Assembly (NCBI GenBank): GCA_009733575.1
Contig: ML769383.1
Coordinates: forward strand, 310,001 to 374,000
Length of the DNA stretch: 64,000 bases
Reading direction: 5' to 3'
From: Gymnopus androsaceus JB14
Taxonomy: Eukaryota; Basidiomycota; Agaricomycetes; Agaricales; Omphalotaceae
A model generated the notes under the pieces. That model was not told where the DNA came from. It worked only from the letters and a program-made list of their open reading frames with translations, and did not search any database. Shown in pieces: positions 1 through 12,000 of this stretch. A program made the position numbers and the translations under genes. The first letter of the stretch is position 1, and each line of letters begins with the position of its first letter.

Positions 1-1240
1 CACTCCGGTCTCTGTGTATCAATTCCAGACAAACAATCCCTACGTTCGAGGGGACGGCCTACGTACACAGAACCATGCTATGCATTCCGACGAGCGTTTG
101 GAGGTATGTGAACACCTATTTTAGACTATTACATGTGCTCATTACCTATGCAGACAGTGCTTGAATTGGAGGCCGCTGTACAGAGGAATATATCCGATGC
201 ATCTGCATGGTTTGAACTTGGTGTTAAACAGCAAGAGCACGAGCGAGAAACACAGGCCTTGCAAGCACTCACTCGAGCCGTAGAACTGGATCCTTCATAT
301 TTACCTGGCTGGCTGGCATTGGCCGTATCCTATACAAATGACGGTCGTCGACTCGAAGCTTACGATTCTATTCGTCAATGGGTAAAGCGAAACAACGACC
401 ATCGCGACACCGTCGAACGACATTTGTCTCAATTTCCTGAATCCGAAAATGCCACAGTCCAGGAGAAATTCACACATTTGGTTCAATGCTTGATCACCAT
501 GGCTCAACAGAGTGCGACCGGACAGATTGACGCTGACATCCAAATCGCGTTAGCTGTGCTCTTCAATTCGAATGAGGTATATACACTTCTGCTGTTTTGG
601 GGACGGCGTGACTGACATCCTTCGTCAGGACTACGACAAGGCTCAGGATTGCTTCAGAGCGGCGCTGTCCGTTCGACCAGATGTATGTATTGTGCTGTTT
701 TTGTTCATCTATGCAACTGATGCCTTGGTAATTTGTAGGACTGGCAACTGTACAACAGAGTTGGAGCTACGATGGCGAACAGCGGCCACGCAGAGGAAGC
801 TCTTGAATTTTACTATCGAGCACTTGACCTGAATCCGGTCTACATCCGCGCGAGGCTAGTCGATTTTTCATGCATTCAAATAATACCAGAGCTAATGAGT
901 AAAAATCCAGATACAATCTTGGTATTTCATGCATAAACCTAAAGGTATTAACTTTCTCTTTGCTACGGTTTAATAACTGACTCAGATACCTTCCAATCAG
1001 CGATACAACGAGGGTGCTCAACACATACTTGACGCTCTTTCCCTCCAGGATGCTGAAGGTATCCACGATGCAGCGGGCGTAAACGACGCGCGAGGAGGGA
1101 TAACTTCCAACGCTCTTTGGGATAGCTTGAAAACGGCCTGTCTACATATGCAACGGATAGACCTAGCCACATTGTGCGACAGAAGGGACCTTGAAGGTAC
1201 GCTCAGCTTGCTCCACGGACGTGAACCATTGCTCAAATGA
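1..1240 (+). CDS. PEX5: Peroxisomal targeting signal receptor PEX5, 3' part
   Basis: This is the C-terminal TPR half of the receptor that binds the SKL-type PTS1 signal of peroxisomal matrix proteins in the cytosol and docks at the peroxisome. The 5' part lies outside the window. Exons: 1-103, 154-576, 629-682, 739-854, 911-944, 986-1240. Spliced, they read YQFQTNNPY, then TPR helices with the typical ALxxAVELDPSY and ALDLNPVYIRARYNLGIS patterns. The stop at 1240 follows HGREPLLK. The intron at 855-910 only works with a GC donor (AG|GCTAGT), giving ARYNLG across the join. No frame breaks were seen. Identification rests on TPR order and PEX5-specific phrases, and is firm. Confidence 0.93.
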
Positions 1241-1347
1241 GGATCCAGCTTTCCGTCTCAACTACCAGTTACGATAGAGCATTCGTAGTGTACACCTAAT
1301 GTACATCGTTCATACATGCGTCGATATACATTTTCAAGATGAAAATC

Positions 1348-1647
1348 TCATCGCTGAACCTGGTGTCTCAGCTGTCGAGAATAGTGTCAGTATCAGAGCT
1401 TGGAGTAAATACAATAAAACGCGTTACATGGTTTAACTTTTGTTTCGTGCTCCTCGCGCTCTTTCCACAGTTTCATGCTTTCCAGCATCTGGTGATCCTC
1501 GCTGGTTAGATTCGGATTGTCTGCCATTCTTTTCATCTTCATTGCCAAGCTCTGCTCCCCTGTAGGATCGCTTTTCTCTTTGTTGACGCGAATGTCCTGG
1601 ACGTCGTTATCGCTCATGGCAATGAGCGTTGGGTTTCTTCGAATCAT
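1348..1647 (-). CDS. CDC26: Anaphase-promoting complex subunit CDC26 (Hcn1-like)
   Basis: This is a very small protein (about 77-84 aa) starting MIRRNPTLIAMSDNDV. The start matches the conserved N-terminus of Cdc26/Hcn1 (MLRRxPTxI followed by an acidic helix), the segment known to thread into the Cut9/Cdc16 TPR superhelix. The APC/C ubiquitin ligase needs it for assembly. The rest is charged and helical. Without splicing the frame stops at 1393. A good GT-AG intron at 1437-1372 would instead give a tail ending LRHQVQR with stop at 1348, which I prefer. It lies convergent to PEX5 and divergent from PRA1. Small size makes it easy to miss. The family call is by motif only. Confidence 0.72.
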
Positions 1648-1845
1648 TTCGCGAGTTCTACGTGGCGATTAGTTATTAGCTGAATCCATGGACTGAATGG
1701 GCTCGTACCACGTTAGTGGCGCAGTTTGCGCAGTAGAAAGTTGGAAAGCAAGCGGCGGTGAGCGTGGAATGGTGGCTGTACTACAAGCTTTTCTCCCAAA
1801 CGCCCATCTTCCAGCTCAACTCTTTGGATTTTAATCTTCTCAATT

Positions 1846-2544
1846 ATGGAGCATGTTATGCGAGTATCAGAAACTCTCAAGTCTTTCAGAGTAAGCAACC
1901 TTTTTTGGATCCAGAAAAAGCTTTTATCCTTGAGATTTCAGGAGACACGTCTTGCAGCCCTTAGGCCGCCTTCAGAATTTTTCGACTATCAACGTATCTC
2001 ACGTCCCGCAGATTTCAACCAGGTTACTCAGGTGCGCTCTTTTATCGTCTTGGACAAGTCGGAATCTCATCTAGCTTTAGAGAATAACATATAATACGCG
2101 CTATTACTCAGGGAACTATGTCCTTATTATCGCTCTCCTGGCTGTATATGCCCTGTTTGTCCTTCCATTCTGTCCAATTCGCTCTCTCCCTGATACGCTT
2201 CCTACAGTATCACAAATCCTCTTCTTATAATTGCTCTTGGCTTCTTGGTTGGTGGATTCACCGCAATCAATAGATTCGGTACGTTTTTCTGTCAAGCCCA
2301 TTTCTAGTCATTGTCTGAGCTGTTCATAGCCCCGGAACCTGTACAAATGGGCGAGCACACTATAACTCAAAAGCATCTTTACGCTGCCCTCTTCGTCATC
2401 GGCCTACCCCTGCTCTACATTGCGTCGCCCGTATCGACCTTCTTTTGGCTTGTGGGCGCCTCAGGTGTGGTTATCCTCGGCCATGCCGCCATTGTCGAAC
2501 CTGGCATTGAGAGCGAGTATGCGGCTGTCGAAGATACCGTCTAA
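1846..2544 (+). CDS. PRA1: Prenylated Rab acceptor (PRA1/Yip3 family)
   Basis: This is a small four-helix membrane protein of the ER/Golgi that binds prenylated Rab GTPases. Exons: 1846-1890, 1942-2031, 2081-2154, 2208-2278, 2330-2544, giving 164 aa. Family landmarks are visible in order: ETLKSFR, the RPPSEFFDYQRISRP block before the first hairpin, NTRYYSGNY, the first double hydrophobic segment (ALLAVYALITNPLL, ALGFLVGGF), and the second one (FVIGLPLLYIASPVSTFFWLVG). It ends in an acidic tail. The start was chosen as the first ATG that leads into the conserved ETLKSFR. No frame breaks were seen. The neighbour CDC26 is divergent about 200 bp upstream. Confidence 0.93.
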
Positions 2545-3392
2545 ATGGGTCCAGGTACTCTCCGTATGGATTGGGACACGTTTCGCAATTAGATTTGGTA
2601 ATTTATGTTGAGCGTGCTCGGTTTGGAAGGGACGACGTTCAATGAACGGAGTTGATTTTTCGGAATGCTATTAATCTCTAATATACATAGGTGAAAACCA
2701 TCCAGGCCTTCCAGAGGCAACAGGGATATCCGATTCTCAGTCGAAGTGTGCTATTTGGAGGTCGAAATTGTCGTAAGCAGTTAATGCCAGTGAACGTACC
2801 GAAAGTACAAAGAGGCACCGCTCTTTTTTTCTTGGAAGGATGGAATGAACCAGATTACTCGGGTGAAAGTTACGTTCTTCAGTTCAAGTACAGGCTGAAA
2901 GAGACGTGGCATTTGTGATCCGATTTTTCAGAGCCGGCTTAGAATGTCCAAGCCAGAGCTTCTATATTGTCTGCAGTATTACATTTTAACCTCTACCTTA
3001 AATCCATCCCTGATCCATCCAGTCAGGACTGCCACAACCGATGCGTAAGAGAAAGCCAGATGTCATTGAAGAAATGATGCGTGTAATGTAGGAAAGGGAG
3101 GCAGGGTGTAACAGGTAAAGCGGAGGAAAGTCATAAATATGGGACGACGCGGATCCAGAAAGAATAAGGATAGAGACAATTGGGCTACGATGCTAATGTA
3201 AGATGCAGTGTTTGTGAGAAAGAAGAGGAAAGGAATAAACAGCGAGTAAAAAAGAGAATAACTGAAGGCATATACACCGTGTGTTAGAAGTATGGCACAT
3301 GAAAAAATATGGAGGAAGAAGAGAATTTTACTATACTCTTTTACAACCACTATAATAACGGCAGCCATTGACCTGGGAAACGTCAGTCTAGT
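2545..3392. other. Intergenic stretch between convergent PRA1 and ERT1
   Basis: About 850 bp lie between the stops of PRA1 (+) and ERT1 (-). Open frames here (for example on + around 2691-2918 and 3292-3666) show no family resemblance. The one at 3292-3666 is antisense to the last ERT1 exon. Purine-rich stretches near 3060-3330 on + are low complexity. I see no RNA gene or element; presumably this is 3' UTR of both genes. Confidence 0.6.
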
Positions 3393-5341
3393 CTATGCGA
3401 AGGGCTTTAGGCTTAGCACCGCACCTATCACCACACTAGGGAGATCGAATAAGTCCCTACGAATCGAAAAACAGAATGTCGAGGGAACCGGCGCTCCATT
3501 GGGTTTGAGTAGAACACAATGCGAATATACTGATTGTGTCGTGTTTTCGAAAGCGTGTTCCGCAAAGTTCTCCCAATATTCGACCACGGATTGGTTTTCG
3601 AATAACTACACGAGTGGAATTAACTCGACCCATTGGCGAAGACGAGGAAAGGACTTCACCTCATAAATATACTTTTTCTGCCCTAGCAGCTCTTCCATCG
3701 ACCATTCTGTGAGCATGCAAAACTCTGGAGCCACAAGGCATATCTCTCCCGTACGACGCCAAACGACAGTCGGCGTTCCGCTGAAAGATATGAGTTTTTC
3801 GAGTTCCTGGGCATTAATGATAGACAATTCAAAAATGAATATCATGAACGGTAAGACTCCACGTACTAGCAGTGATCTTTGAAAACACTTTTCCACGAAG
3901 ACTTCGTCATCGAAAGACAGAGGCATTTGTAGTGCAATGAGCGAAGGTCGGAAGATAGCTAATGCCCGCACGATACGTAGAATATCGTTCTTCTCAAACC
4001 TTGAGAGGAGCAGGAACCCGAAACAGAGAAAGGTATAAGACATACGTAGGTTCGAGAGGACAGCGGAGATAGGAGGATGGGAATGCGGGAAGGAGGAGAG
4101 GGAAGGGTAGGAGACTCAAGTCCCGTCTTGACTATTCAATGAAAGTACGCACCGGATAGGAAGATGCTTCATTAAAAAATGGTATCCTTCGGTATAATCG
4201 TAGGGTTTCGTGACACGATCATTTATGCTTTGAAGCTTCGAGCATGATGTGCTATTGGCGTCTGTAGGTCGTGGAGCTGCGGGCGTGAGGCTTGGCGATG
4301 CATTGGAATGCGGAGGGGAAAGGAGGCCATGCGACGATTCGTCGAGGAAGACGGATAATGGAGGAGATTTTGATCTTGAGTCTGGATACCGAGGCTGCAC
4401 CTGCTGTAACGGCGGATACTGCAACTCGGATAGTTCGTTGCTCCGCGGCAGTTCTCGATACTGGTACGTGAGGTATGTAGTATTCGGAGAAGCCGCCAAG
4501 TTGGTTTGAGATGATGGCATTGAAGCGGGGAATGCGGATGAGAAAGTAGGTGATTGGGATGCAAGCGAAAGCGGATCCGAAGAAGGCCATCCCGCATAGG
4601 ATGGTGGAGGAGTGGATTCACCCTGGGGAGGACTGGGATTCCCTAGTATCGCAGACAGGATGGAGTACTCCAGATTTGCAGCCTCTGACCCAAATGGAAA
4701 GTTTGGATCAAATGGTACATCGAACGCTGGATTTTCTTGAAGTAGAGGATCGGCTATAGACAGACATGTTGAGAACATTTGCAAAGAAGTAAGAAATGCG
4801 GCTGACACGTAGAAATTTGAGGGGACGACTGCTCCTGCCGCGGTGCTGGAGGTGTTGGTGGACGCGGGTCTTCCGCTGTACTTCCAGACCGGTTGTTGCT
4901 CTTGTTTTGTTTTAGTTGTTCTATGAAATGGCGTACATTAACTAACGGAGGAAAGAAAAATAATCACGACAACTTACCTAGTTCTTCCTCGTCAAGAAGA
5001 TACTTTGCCTTTTTTCGATGGCCCTCCGTACAACTATTTGCGATTCCTCTTTTTATACATCGCTGACACGGGCGAGCTGGGCCTAGATTGAGTCGGAGAG
5101 ATGATATAAAAATGCACAACGTACAATCATCGCATGTTAAATGTGCTTTCTGGCAGTGAAAGCAAGCGCGATTGGCTTTTTTCTTCTTTGGACCATCTCT
5201 GCTAGCTTTTCTTTGGGACTCTGGCGCGGACGGGTCTTGAGAATCGTTTCGTTTCCGCTTTGTGCCCGACTGCTTTTCAGCAGTAGCGGAGGAGGAGTTG
5301 GCAGGAGGAGCAGGTGCGATGGGAATTGGAACTTCCGTCAT
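3393..5341 (-). CDS. ERT1: Zn2Cys6 activator of gluconeogenesis (ERT1/AcuK/Rds2 family)
   Basis: This is a nuclear transcription factor of the Ert1/AcuK family, known to activate PEPCK and FBPase genes on non-fermentable carbon. Exons (minus): 5341-5125, 5076-4978, 4900-4153, 3999-3867, 3806-3660, 3605-3393, giving 518 aa. Residues about 60-105 carry the binuclear cluster, with cysteines in [23 protein letters not shown] and SC, then [13 protein letters not shown] Ser/Pro-rich middle contains [12 protein letters not shown], a family signature. The C-terminal third is a PAS domain ([17 protein letters not shown] ... [12 protein letters not shown] ... FDLPSVVIG). The start is the ATG in frame just upstream of the basic region; a more upstream start would add a hydrophobic stretch and is unlikely. 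It shares a 102-bp divergent promoter with the MTQ1-like gene. No frame breaks were seen. Confidence 0.93.
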
Positions 5342-5443
5342 AAGTATGAGGGAGAGAAGGATTGTGCACAGGAGCAAGAAAAATAAAGCCAATTTCCATT
5401 ACATAGGCCCGGCATCCGGAGTTACGTCCGATTTACCTCCATC

Positions 5444-6432
5444 ATGCATGCGTTCATGCGTACGCTCACCTCGGGCTTACCTGGGAACGAATTAAAGTGG
5501 CTTAAGCAAGGAGCAAAAGAATCCAATCGTTCATTAGAATCCTTAGTGAAGCGACGCCTAGCTCACGAGCCGATACAGTACATCCTTGGTCAGTTTTTTT
5601 TCTCTCAACTTGGTTCTCGTATTTAGTTTCCTAGGTACGGAGCCTTTTGGCGATCTTGACCTTCTATGCCGCGCACCGGTCCTCATCCCTCGGTACGGTA
5701 GGAAAATTTAAAAGACTGGAAAAAAACTCATTCCTTCTAGCCCTGAGACACATTGGTGGACAGCGGCGCTAGCTGAATATCTTCCCAAAACTAACAAGCG
5801 CTTCGCGGAGCACTTTGCGGGTCCAACTTCCCGCACCCTCTCTCTACTCGACCTCGGAACGGGCTCTGGCTGTATACCTATCCTGCTCTGCCACCTCTGG
5901 CCAAAGGGTAGCATCGTTGCTACGGGAATAGACATATCCCAGCATGCTGTTTCACTTGCCAATGAAAACGCGACACTTTGTGGAATTTCACGTTCCACAT
6001 TCAAAGCTGCGTTAGCGGATTTCCTGGACCCAGCATTCCCGAATGCCGAAACCATCAATCCGCCATACGATATCCTTACATCCAATCCCCCTGTAAGCAC
6101 GGTTCTCCTTTTACTATTCCGAATTGTTTGTAATTACATGGATGTTTCAGTACATCACGGCTGACGAGTATCTTCACCTCGATGACGACGTAGCCAACTT
6201 TGAAGATCCTACTGCACTCATCGGTGGGAGCGATGGTCTCCAGTATTATCGCGACATCGCGAATCTCATCTCCCGAGACGGGTTCCTGTCCTCGGACGCG
6301 GTAATCGCGCTTGAAGTCGGTCACAGTCAAGCAGATGTTGTCAGCGATATGATACATTCAAAGGGATTTAACACCGACATTTGGAGGGACCCGTGGGGTA
6401 AAAAACGTACAGTCATTGGACACCGGCGATGA
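5444..6432 (+). CDS. MTQ1: HemK/PrmC-type release-factor glutamine methyltransferase
   Basis: This SAM-dependent enzyme methylates the Gln of the GGQ motif in class-1 release factors. The single-domain form with this N-terminus is the mitochondrial Mtq1 type. Exons: 5444-5588, 5635-5692, 5741-6092, 6151-6432, giving 278 aa. Visible features are an N-terminal helical domain ending in EPIQYILG, the PVLIPRPET loop, SAM motif I (LDLGTGSGCIPI), acidic motif II (ATGIDIS), and the catalytic NPPY split by the last intron (ILTSNPP | YI). The end DIWRDPWGKKRTVIG is typical of the family. No frame breaks were seen. Which compartment it works in is inferred from family, not from a clear presequence. Confidence 0.9.
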
Positions 6433-6780
6433 ATGCAGACATGTACACTTCCGTTTAACCTTCCTGGACCGCGTCCGACACAGTCGTACTCCCTGCAATC
6501 AGTCAATGTCGTCCGACGACGGACGGATGATGGATCGTACGTCCTCCCGTCCCTGGTGTCCCCGCCATTGTTAAGCAAACCCATTATATCATGCCATGAG
6601 AGGTTGATAAGAGGTCACTATTACAGTTGGATAAATATTGAAGCAGCAAGCGAATACTTATAAGTAGTTTTGCGGGCCGTTTGCGCCGCCCACGCCACCA
6701 CGCGTGAACAAGATCGATAGGAAAATGCTTGAACAAAATCGGCCGACACCTCCTATAGCATCAGTTCTTATCTTTCAACC
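6433..6780 (+). promoter_or_regulatory. Upstream region of the allantoin-pathway gene with GATA motifs
   Basis: These 348 bp have no gene. They hold a GATAAG at 6606-6611 on + and a CTTATC (GATAAG on -) at 6767-6772, only 9 bp before the start codon. GATAG occurs near 6716 and there is a TTATAAG-like AT-rich box near 6657-6664. In fungi, AreA/Nit2-type GATA factors activate purine and allantoin catabolism through HGATAR sites under poor nitrogen supply. The sites are seen; their use is inferred. Confidence 0.5.
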
Positions 6781-8973
6781 ATGTCCTTTGAACAGATAAA
6801 ACTTGACGACGCTTTCTCAGGTTCTACCGGTATGTCCAATTGATTTGTTCCAATTGATTTTGTTCAACTCTCACTCCTCAATGAATATATAATCACTCAC
6901 AGAGCTGTCTAGTGTCGCCCTTGGTGGTCGTGTGCTATCAGTATCAGATGAATTCTTTGCGGAGGCATTCCATCTGCTCTTAGTCGAGGTAAGAACAGAC
7001 ATCGACTCCAAAGTTCAGCATACACACCTCCTCCCATACAGCCTCCACCAAGTTTAAAAGGACAGTTTGGGCCCAACGGCGCACTTTATAGCGGATGGGA
7101 AAGCAGAAGACATAACCCCAGATATGACTGGTCTGCTCTCTTCACCATCTAGTAGCATTCCAGCGTACTGACTTGGCCCCAGGTGCATCATCAAACTAGG
7201 TGCGTCTGGCACAATCGTGGGGTTCGACATTGATACTACCCACTTCAACGGTGAGCATGCAGTCGACTCCATGATAAGACGATAACGGCAGGTGTTAATT
7301 CGTTATCTCAACCCTCAGGCAATGAAGCTCCTGAAGCATCGGTTCAGGCCTTCTATGACCCGTTATCCAGTGATCCAGACGCCACAGATGCTAGAGTATG
7401 TGGAGATCTTCGAGCTCAATCTTGTTTACTGAATATTGCCCAGTGGACAGAGATTCTGCCCAAAGTCAAGCTTGGTCCATCATCTAGACATTTATTCACC
7501 ATTCCAAATGCACCCTCTGCAACATACGTGAAGCTGAACATGTATCCTGATGGAGGAATTGTGAGTGTGTATTCTGTAAAATAGCGCTTATCGTCTCACC
7601 GACTTACACAGGCTCGTTTCCGCGTATATGGTCATGTCAAACCAGTTATACCAGAAGAATCCTACGGAGCTTTTCGATTTGGCGCATGTATTTGCAGGAG
7701 GTCGCGTCGAATTTGTCTCTGATCAACACTTTGGCGTTGGGTCGAACCTGATTCTTCCGGGGAGAGGAAAGGACATGGGGGATGGTTGGGAAACCAAACG
7801 GAGTAGACTGCCCGGTCATAAAGACTGGGTAATCATCAAAGCTGTATGCGTCTCCTTGAATCTCAGTCGCACGAGACTGACTGATCTGTCTGCACGCAGT
7901 GCTGCACCAGGGTTCTTGGAACAGGTTGAGCTAGATACGGCCCATTTCAAGGGAAATTTTCCAGAGAGCTGTGAAATTCATGCTTTGTCGAGTGTGAATG
8001 ATGTGGATTGGACCGTGGAACGTAGTGAGAGTGAAGACTGGACTCTCGTGTTGCCCCGCACAAAGCTGGGACCCCATAGACAGCATTACTTCCAGCTAGA
8101 GAACGTAGAGGGAGTGGCTTTTACCCATATAAAGGTAACAATTCACCCAGATGGTGGATTAAAGAGAGTGCGTATGCTAGGGAGACGGGAAGTAGCGGGT
8201 GCATCGAAGGTTCCTTCAACGGCGTATGAACTAGAGTCTGTAACAACTTTAGTGGCATCCAAGCCTGCTGCTGCCAAGTCGACATTGCCTGTACTACCAC
8301 TTACCCCAGAAGCGTTCGCGCCATTTGGACAAGTTATCCAGGCCTATGGTGACCATACTGCTGCACCAAAGGGAACCAAGATCACGCCAGCCAACGGAGG
8401 AACAGCCAGCAAATTTCATAAACTGTCTCTCCTGGCTTCGTCCTATCCTCCCAACGCAGGTGCAACCGCTGGTCTGTCTGTATATCGATGCCAGCCGTTG
8501 AAGGACGTGAACATGACTGACGGCACGACGGAGCTAACAGTGCTCGAGAGACATTCGTTCACTAATCAAGGATTTATACCCGATGGGACCTGGCCCTAAC
8601 GAGGGGTTAGCGGATCCAGGTCACAGATACCTAGTAGTTGTTGCGAAGAATGGAGAGAATGATAAACCGGATCTCAAGACTTTGAGGGCATTTGTAGCAT
8701 GCACTTCACAGGGTATCGTTTATAACACTGGTATTTGGCGTGAGTTTCTAGTCATCTCGAAGAGTGATTCGGCGCACTTACTAGCCAATACTGTAGATCA
8801 ACCAATGACAGTGCTGGACAAGGTATGTATATTCGACCGAAAGAGCCGAGTTTGAACTGACAGAAATGCAGGCCTTGGATTTTACTTGCATTGAGACTCA
8901 GATTGGGAATGGAAGCATAGAAGATTGTGAAATTGTAGAGTTGGAGGACAGTATTCGATTGAGATTACCGTAG
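6781..8973 (+). CDS. DAL2: Allantoicase fused to ureidoglycolate lyase; three frame breaks
   Basis: This is one gene carrying two consecutive steps of allantoin breakdown: allantoate to ureidoglycolate plus urea, then ureidoglycolate to glyoxylate plus urea. Exons: 6781-6829, 6903-6988, 7042-7130, 7183-7250, 7319-7395, 7444-7560, 7612-7843, 7900-8739, 8797-8822, 8872-8973. Residues about 1-340 are the tandem allantoicase repeat ([26 protein letters not shown]; then [24 protein letters not shown]). A short linker leads to the lyase ([13 protein letters not shown] ... [12 protein letters not shown] ... [14 protein letters not shown]). Three single extra bases break the frame near 7654-7660, 7838-7840 and 8579-8581, all at short runs. 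Removing one base at each gives a 560-aa fusion. Either sequence errors or early decay could explain this; see findings. Confidence 0.85.
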
Positions 8974-9069
8974 AATTAGCGTCATCGGATGAGTCGGAGT
9001 GTCGGAATTGTTGGTAATAGAAGTGTGTGAACTTGTGAACTTGTGATTATTTTGCTTTCTTCCTCATCT

Positions 9070-12000
9070 ATGGAGACTCGGAAACGCTCTCACAGCGTTG
9101 AAGACGACAAAATCATTCTAAAAAAGCACATTATTTCAGACGAGAATGGTTCTCCAACAGTCAACGGGCTTGGTACAGGCCAGAATGAAGAAGTGGATCC
9201 AACAGCTGACGATAGGCTTGAGGTAAATATCTGTTGTAATTTCTGTTTTTTTCTGCTCACTTTCTGGCTAGCTCTTTCGAAAAGAAGCTATTTATCGGCG
9301 AATGTTGCACTATTCACGCCAGAATGAGAGATCGCAGAAACGTATCTCGGAATTGGAGGAAAGGAAAAATACCTGTGAAGCCGGCTTAGCTGCAATGTCA
9401 GCCTGTTGGATGCAAGTGCGTACAATATCTCTTATACAAAGCTGGATCTCATTCTTTATAGCTCGTCGATGCAATCCGAGTACTGATACATAGCCCAGTC
9501 AAACAAGAGGAAGGCGAGCCACCAGAACTGCCTCCTTCAACTCAAGACCTACAAGGTTAGCTCTATTTTCTTCACTTTCAGTCCATTCTAAAAGTTTCCA
9601 GAGCTTTTTACACTCAGTAGATATGTCTCCGACGATTCCATACCAGAATTGCAGTCTGCGCTACAAAGGAGTGCCCAAGCTACCCAAGAACTAGTATTGA
9701 GGCTTGTACAAAAGGGTTCATCTCAAATCTCTCAGGACGTAGCGTTGAAGCAGTATCAGAAAACTCAGACAGAGGTGCGTTTCTTGCCGTGCTCGATTTA
9801 TGTTCTGATATCTATTATTATATTCTGGCGTAGTGCGTTGCATTGAGAGCCCAAGTTGAGATTCTCCAGGTCAGACTTTCCGATTCTGAAGAGCTCGAGA
9901 GAAAGCTTTCCCGGCAGCTCTCCGAGGAGCAAAATCGTCTTCAAAGGTTAAAGAGCAAGACGGTTCAAGCTAATACTCCAAAAGTTGGAACAAGTGCAAC
10001 AGAGGCAACGGAGGATGTAACGATCAAACCGTCCTCTCCTACAGTGAGTGGTCCGGTTATCTGGTGGGAGTTTTGACTGTTCTAATTGTTCTTCTCTGAT
10101 ATATTTCGCGTTTAGCCTAACAGTAATGGTGTATCAAGTGGGATGCAGGTGGATTGGGAGGAACGGGTCGCAAATCACTTACGCCTTCTTCGTGAACAAG
10201 ACAAGACTATCGAGGACCTACGGAAAGAAAAATCCGACCTCGAGTTGCAGGTAAGAACAATGCTGTCTGTTAATTCCACCACGAGCTTGACACCGAAATA
10301 GCTCAAAATGAAAGTCTTGACAAAGGACGAAATCACTAGCAGTCCCTATTACCAACGTGTATTACAGCGCTCAACCGGCGCGCTGAACTTAGCCTCTTCG
10401 AAGGCAGACGAACTGAACAAGCTCAGGGAAGAGTTTAAGGAATACAAGGCTGAAAGGGAAAAATACGAGAACGAGTTGCGAGTACGTTGCCTTGCTACGC
10501 CTGACGGATTATTCTCAATCATGTCAACAGGATGATAGCGCGATCGCGATAAACGACACGCTTGCATTAATTACGCGACGCGATGCCGATAACGCCCGAC
10601 TTCGTGAGGAGCGAGATCAACGAGTGGCTGACATATATGAACGACGGGCCAAGGACAGTATCAAGATGGCCTCTTGTGATGAGTACAAGTTACTCGCAGC
10701 GTCGCGTGCAGTACGTTATGTTTTGTCGTGTGACTACATGTACTGAAACGGTTTTCAAAGGAACGAATCATTGCGCTAGAATCTCAGCTGCACCGTAGTA
10801 AACTGAAGCTTGCGGTTAACGCGGATCGCGAAGATGTTGTCAAGTTTCTATTAGAGACGCCGGACAAGGACATTGAATTTGTAGACCATCTTAATACTCG
10901 TCTTTCGTACGTGCTGGTTCTCCAAATTCTTCATCCACCTAATCCAAATTTCATGCAGTGAAACCTCGGCACGACTGGCAGCCCTCGAAGAAGCTCTTTC
11001 GAAATTAAGCCAGGATCATCCGGATGTCTCGCAGCACATACAATCAGAAGCTGAAGCAATACAAAAGCTTGCCGAGGCAACGAAACAGCTTGCAAAGTAT
11101 CAAACTGTCTATGGCGAGCTTTCTTCGGCGCAGCCAGACCTGTCTCGAATGGCAAGCGAACTCCAGCGCAAGGAGGATGAACTTCGTCGTCTGCGGTTGT
11201 TAGATTCCCAGCATGCTCAGGTGTGACTCCTTTTACATTCCGTTCACGCGGTTATTTAATCAACCCATAGGCGGAAAGTGCTTTGTATACCGAAATCGAG
11301 AAATTGTCATCTGCATGGGAAGTTTTAGACGGCCAGGTCAGGAGCAAAATTTTGGATTTGAGTGGAATGGAGGAACGCTTAACCAAAGCTACAGTTGAGG
11401 TGCGCGCCGACTAAAATCGTCGAATGTGTGTTTGTCTAATCCTACTTGATGTAGCGTGCCAAAGCCGACAACAAGTTTTACGCAGCCGTTCGGGATAAGG
11501 ATACCATAGAAGCTGAACGGAAGAGCGCAATTCGAAGCCTTGAAAAGCAAACAAAGGCGTATGATGCTTTGAAGCAGACCGAGCTCGTTCTAACGGAGCA
11601 GGTGGTAGGTTGATTTCGAGTCATTCTAAGAATTCCACTCATCTATTATGCAGAAAGCTCTTCAAACGGAACTAGCTAAGCATCAGGCGTTTTGTCGGAA
11701 AACTCATGAAAGTACAATCAAGTCGCAGACTTCGAAGGTCCAAGAGTCGCAAGAAAAACAGAAGGAGTCGCAGCATATCATATCTACAGTAGGCTGATTC
11801 TTTCTCCAATATCGTCATAATTACTAACGCAGCCTCTTCTTCAGTACCACGAACAGATGAATAAGTATACAAGAGAGCACCTGAATCGACAAGAAGCTTT
11901 GCGGAAAGAGATGGAAGCGACTGCTGCTGCCAAATTGGAGTTGGAGAAGGAGAGGCTCAGCCTACAATCCAAAGCCAAGTTTGATTCAACTCTTCATCAG

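Noticed and set aside
3292..3666. 124-codon frame on + inside the ERT1 3' region
   Set aside because: It is antisense to the last ERT1 exon and PAS domain and has no family resemblance.
7615..7660. A roughly 30-nt intron as an explanation for the first DAL frame break
   Set aside because: It is too short for a fungal intron and would delete the conserved VYGHVKP strand; a single extra base explains it better.
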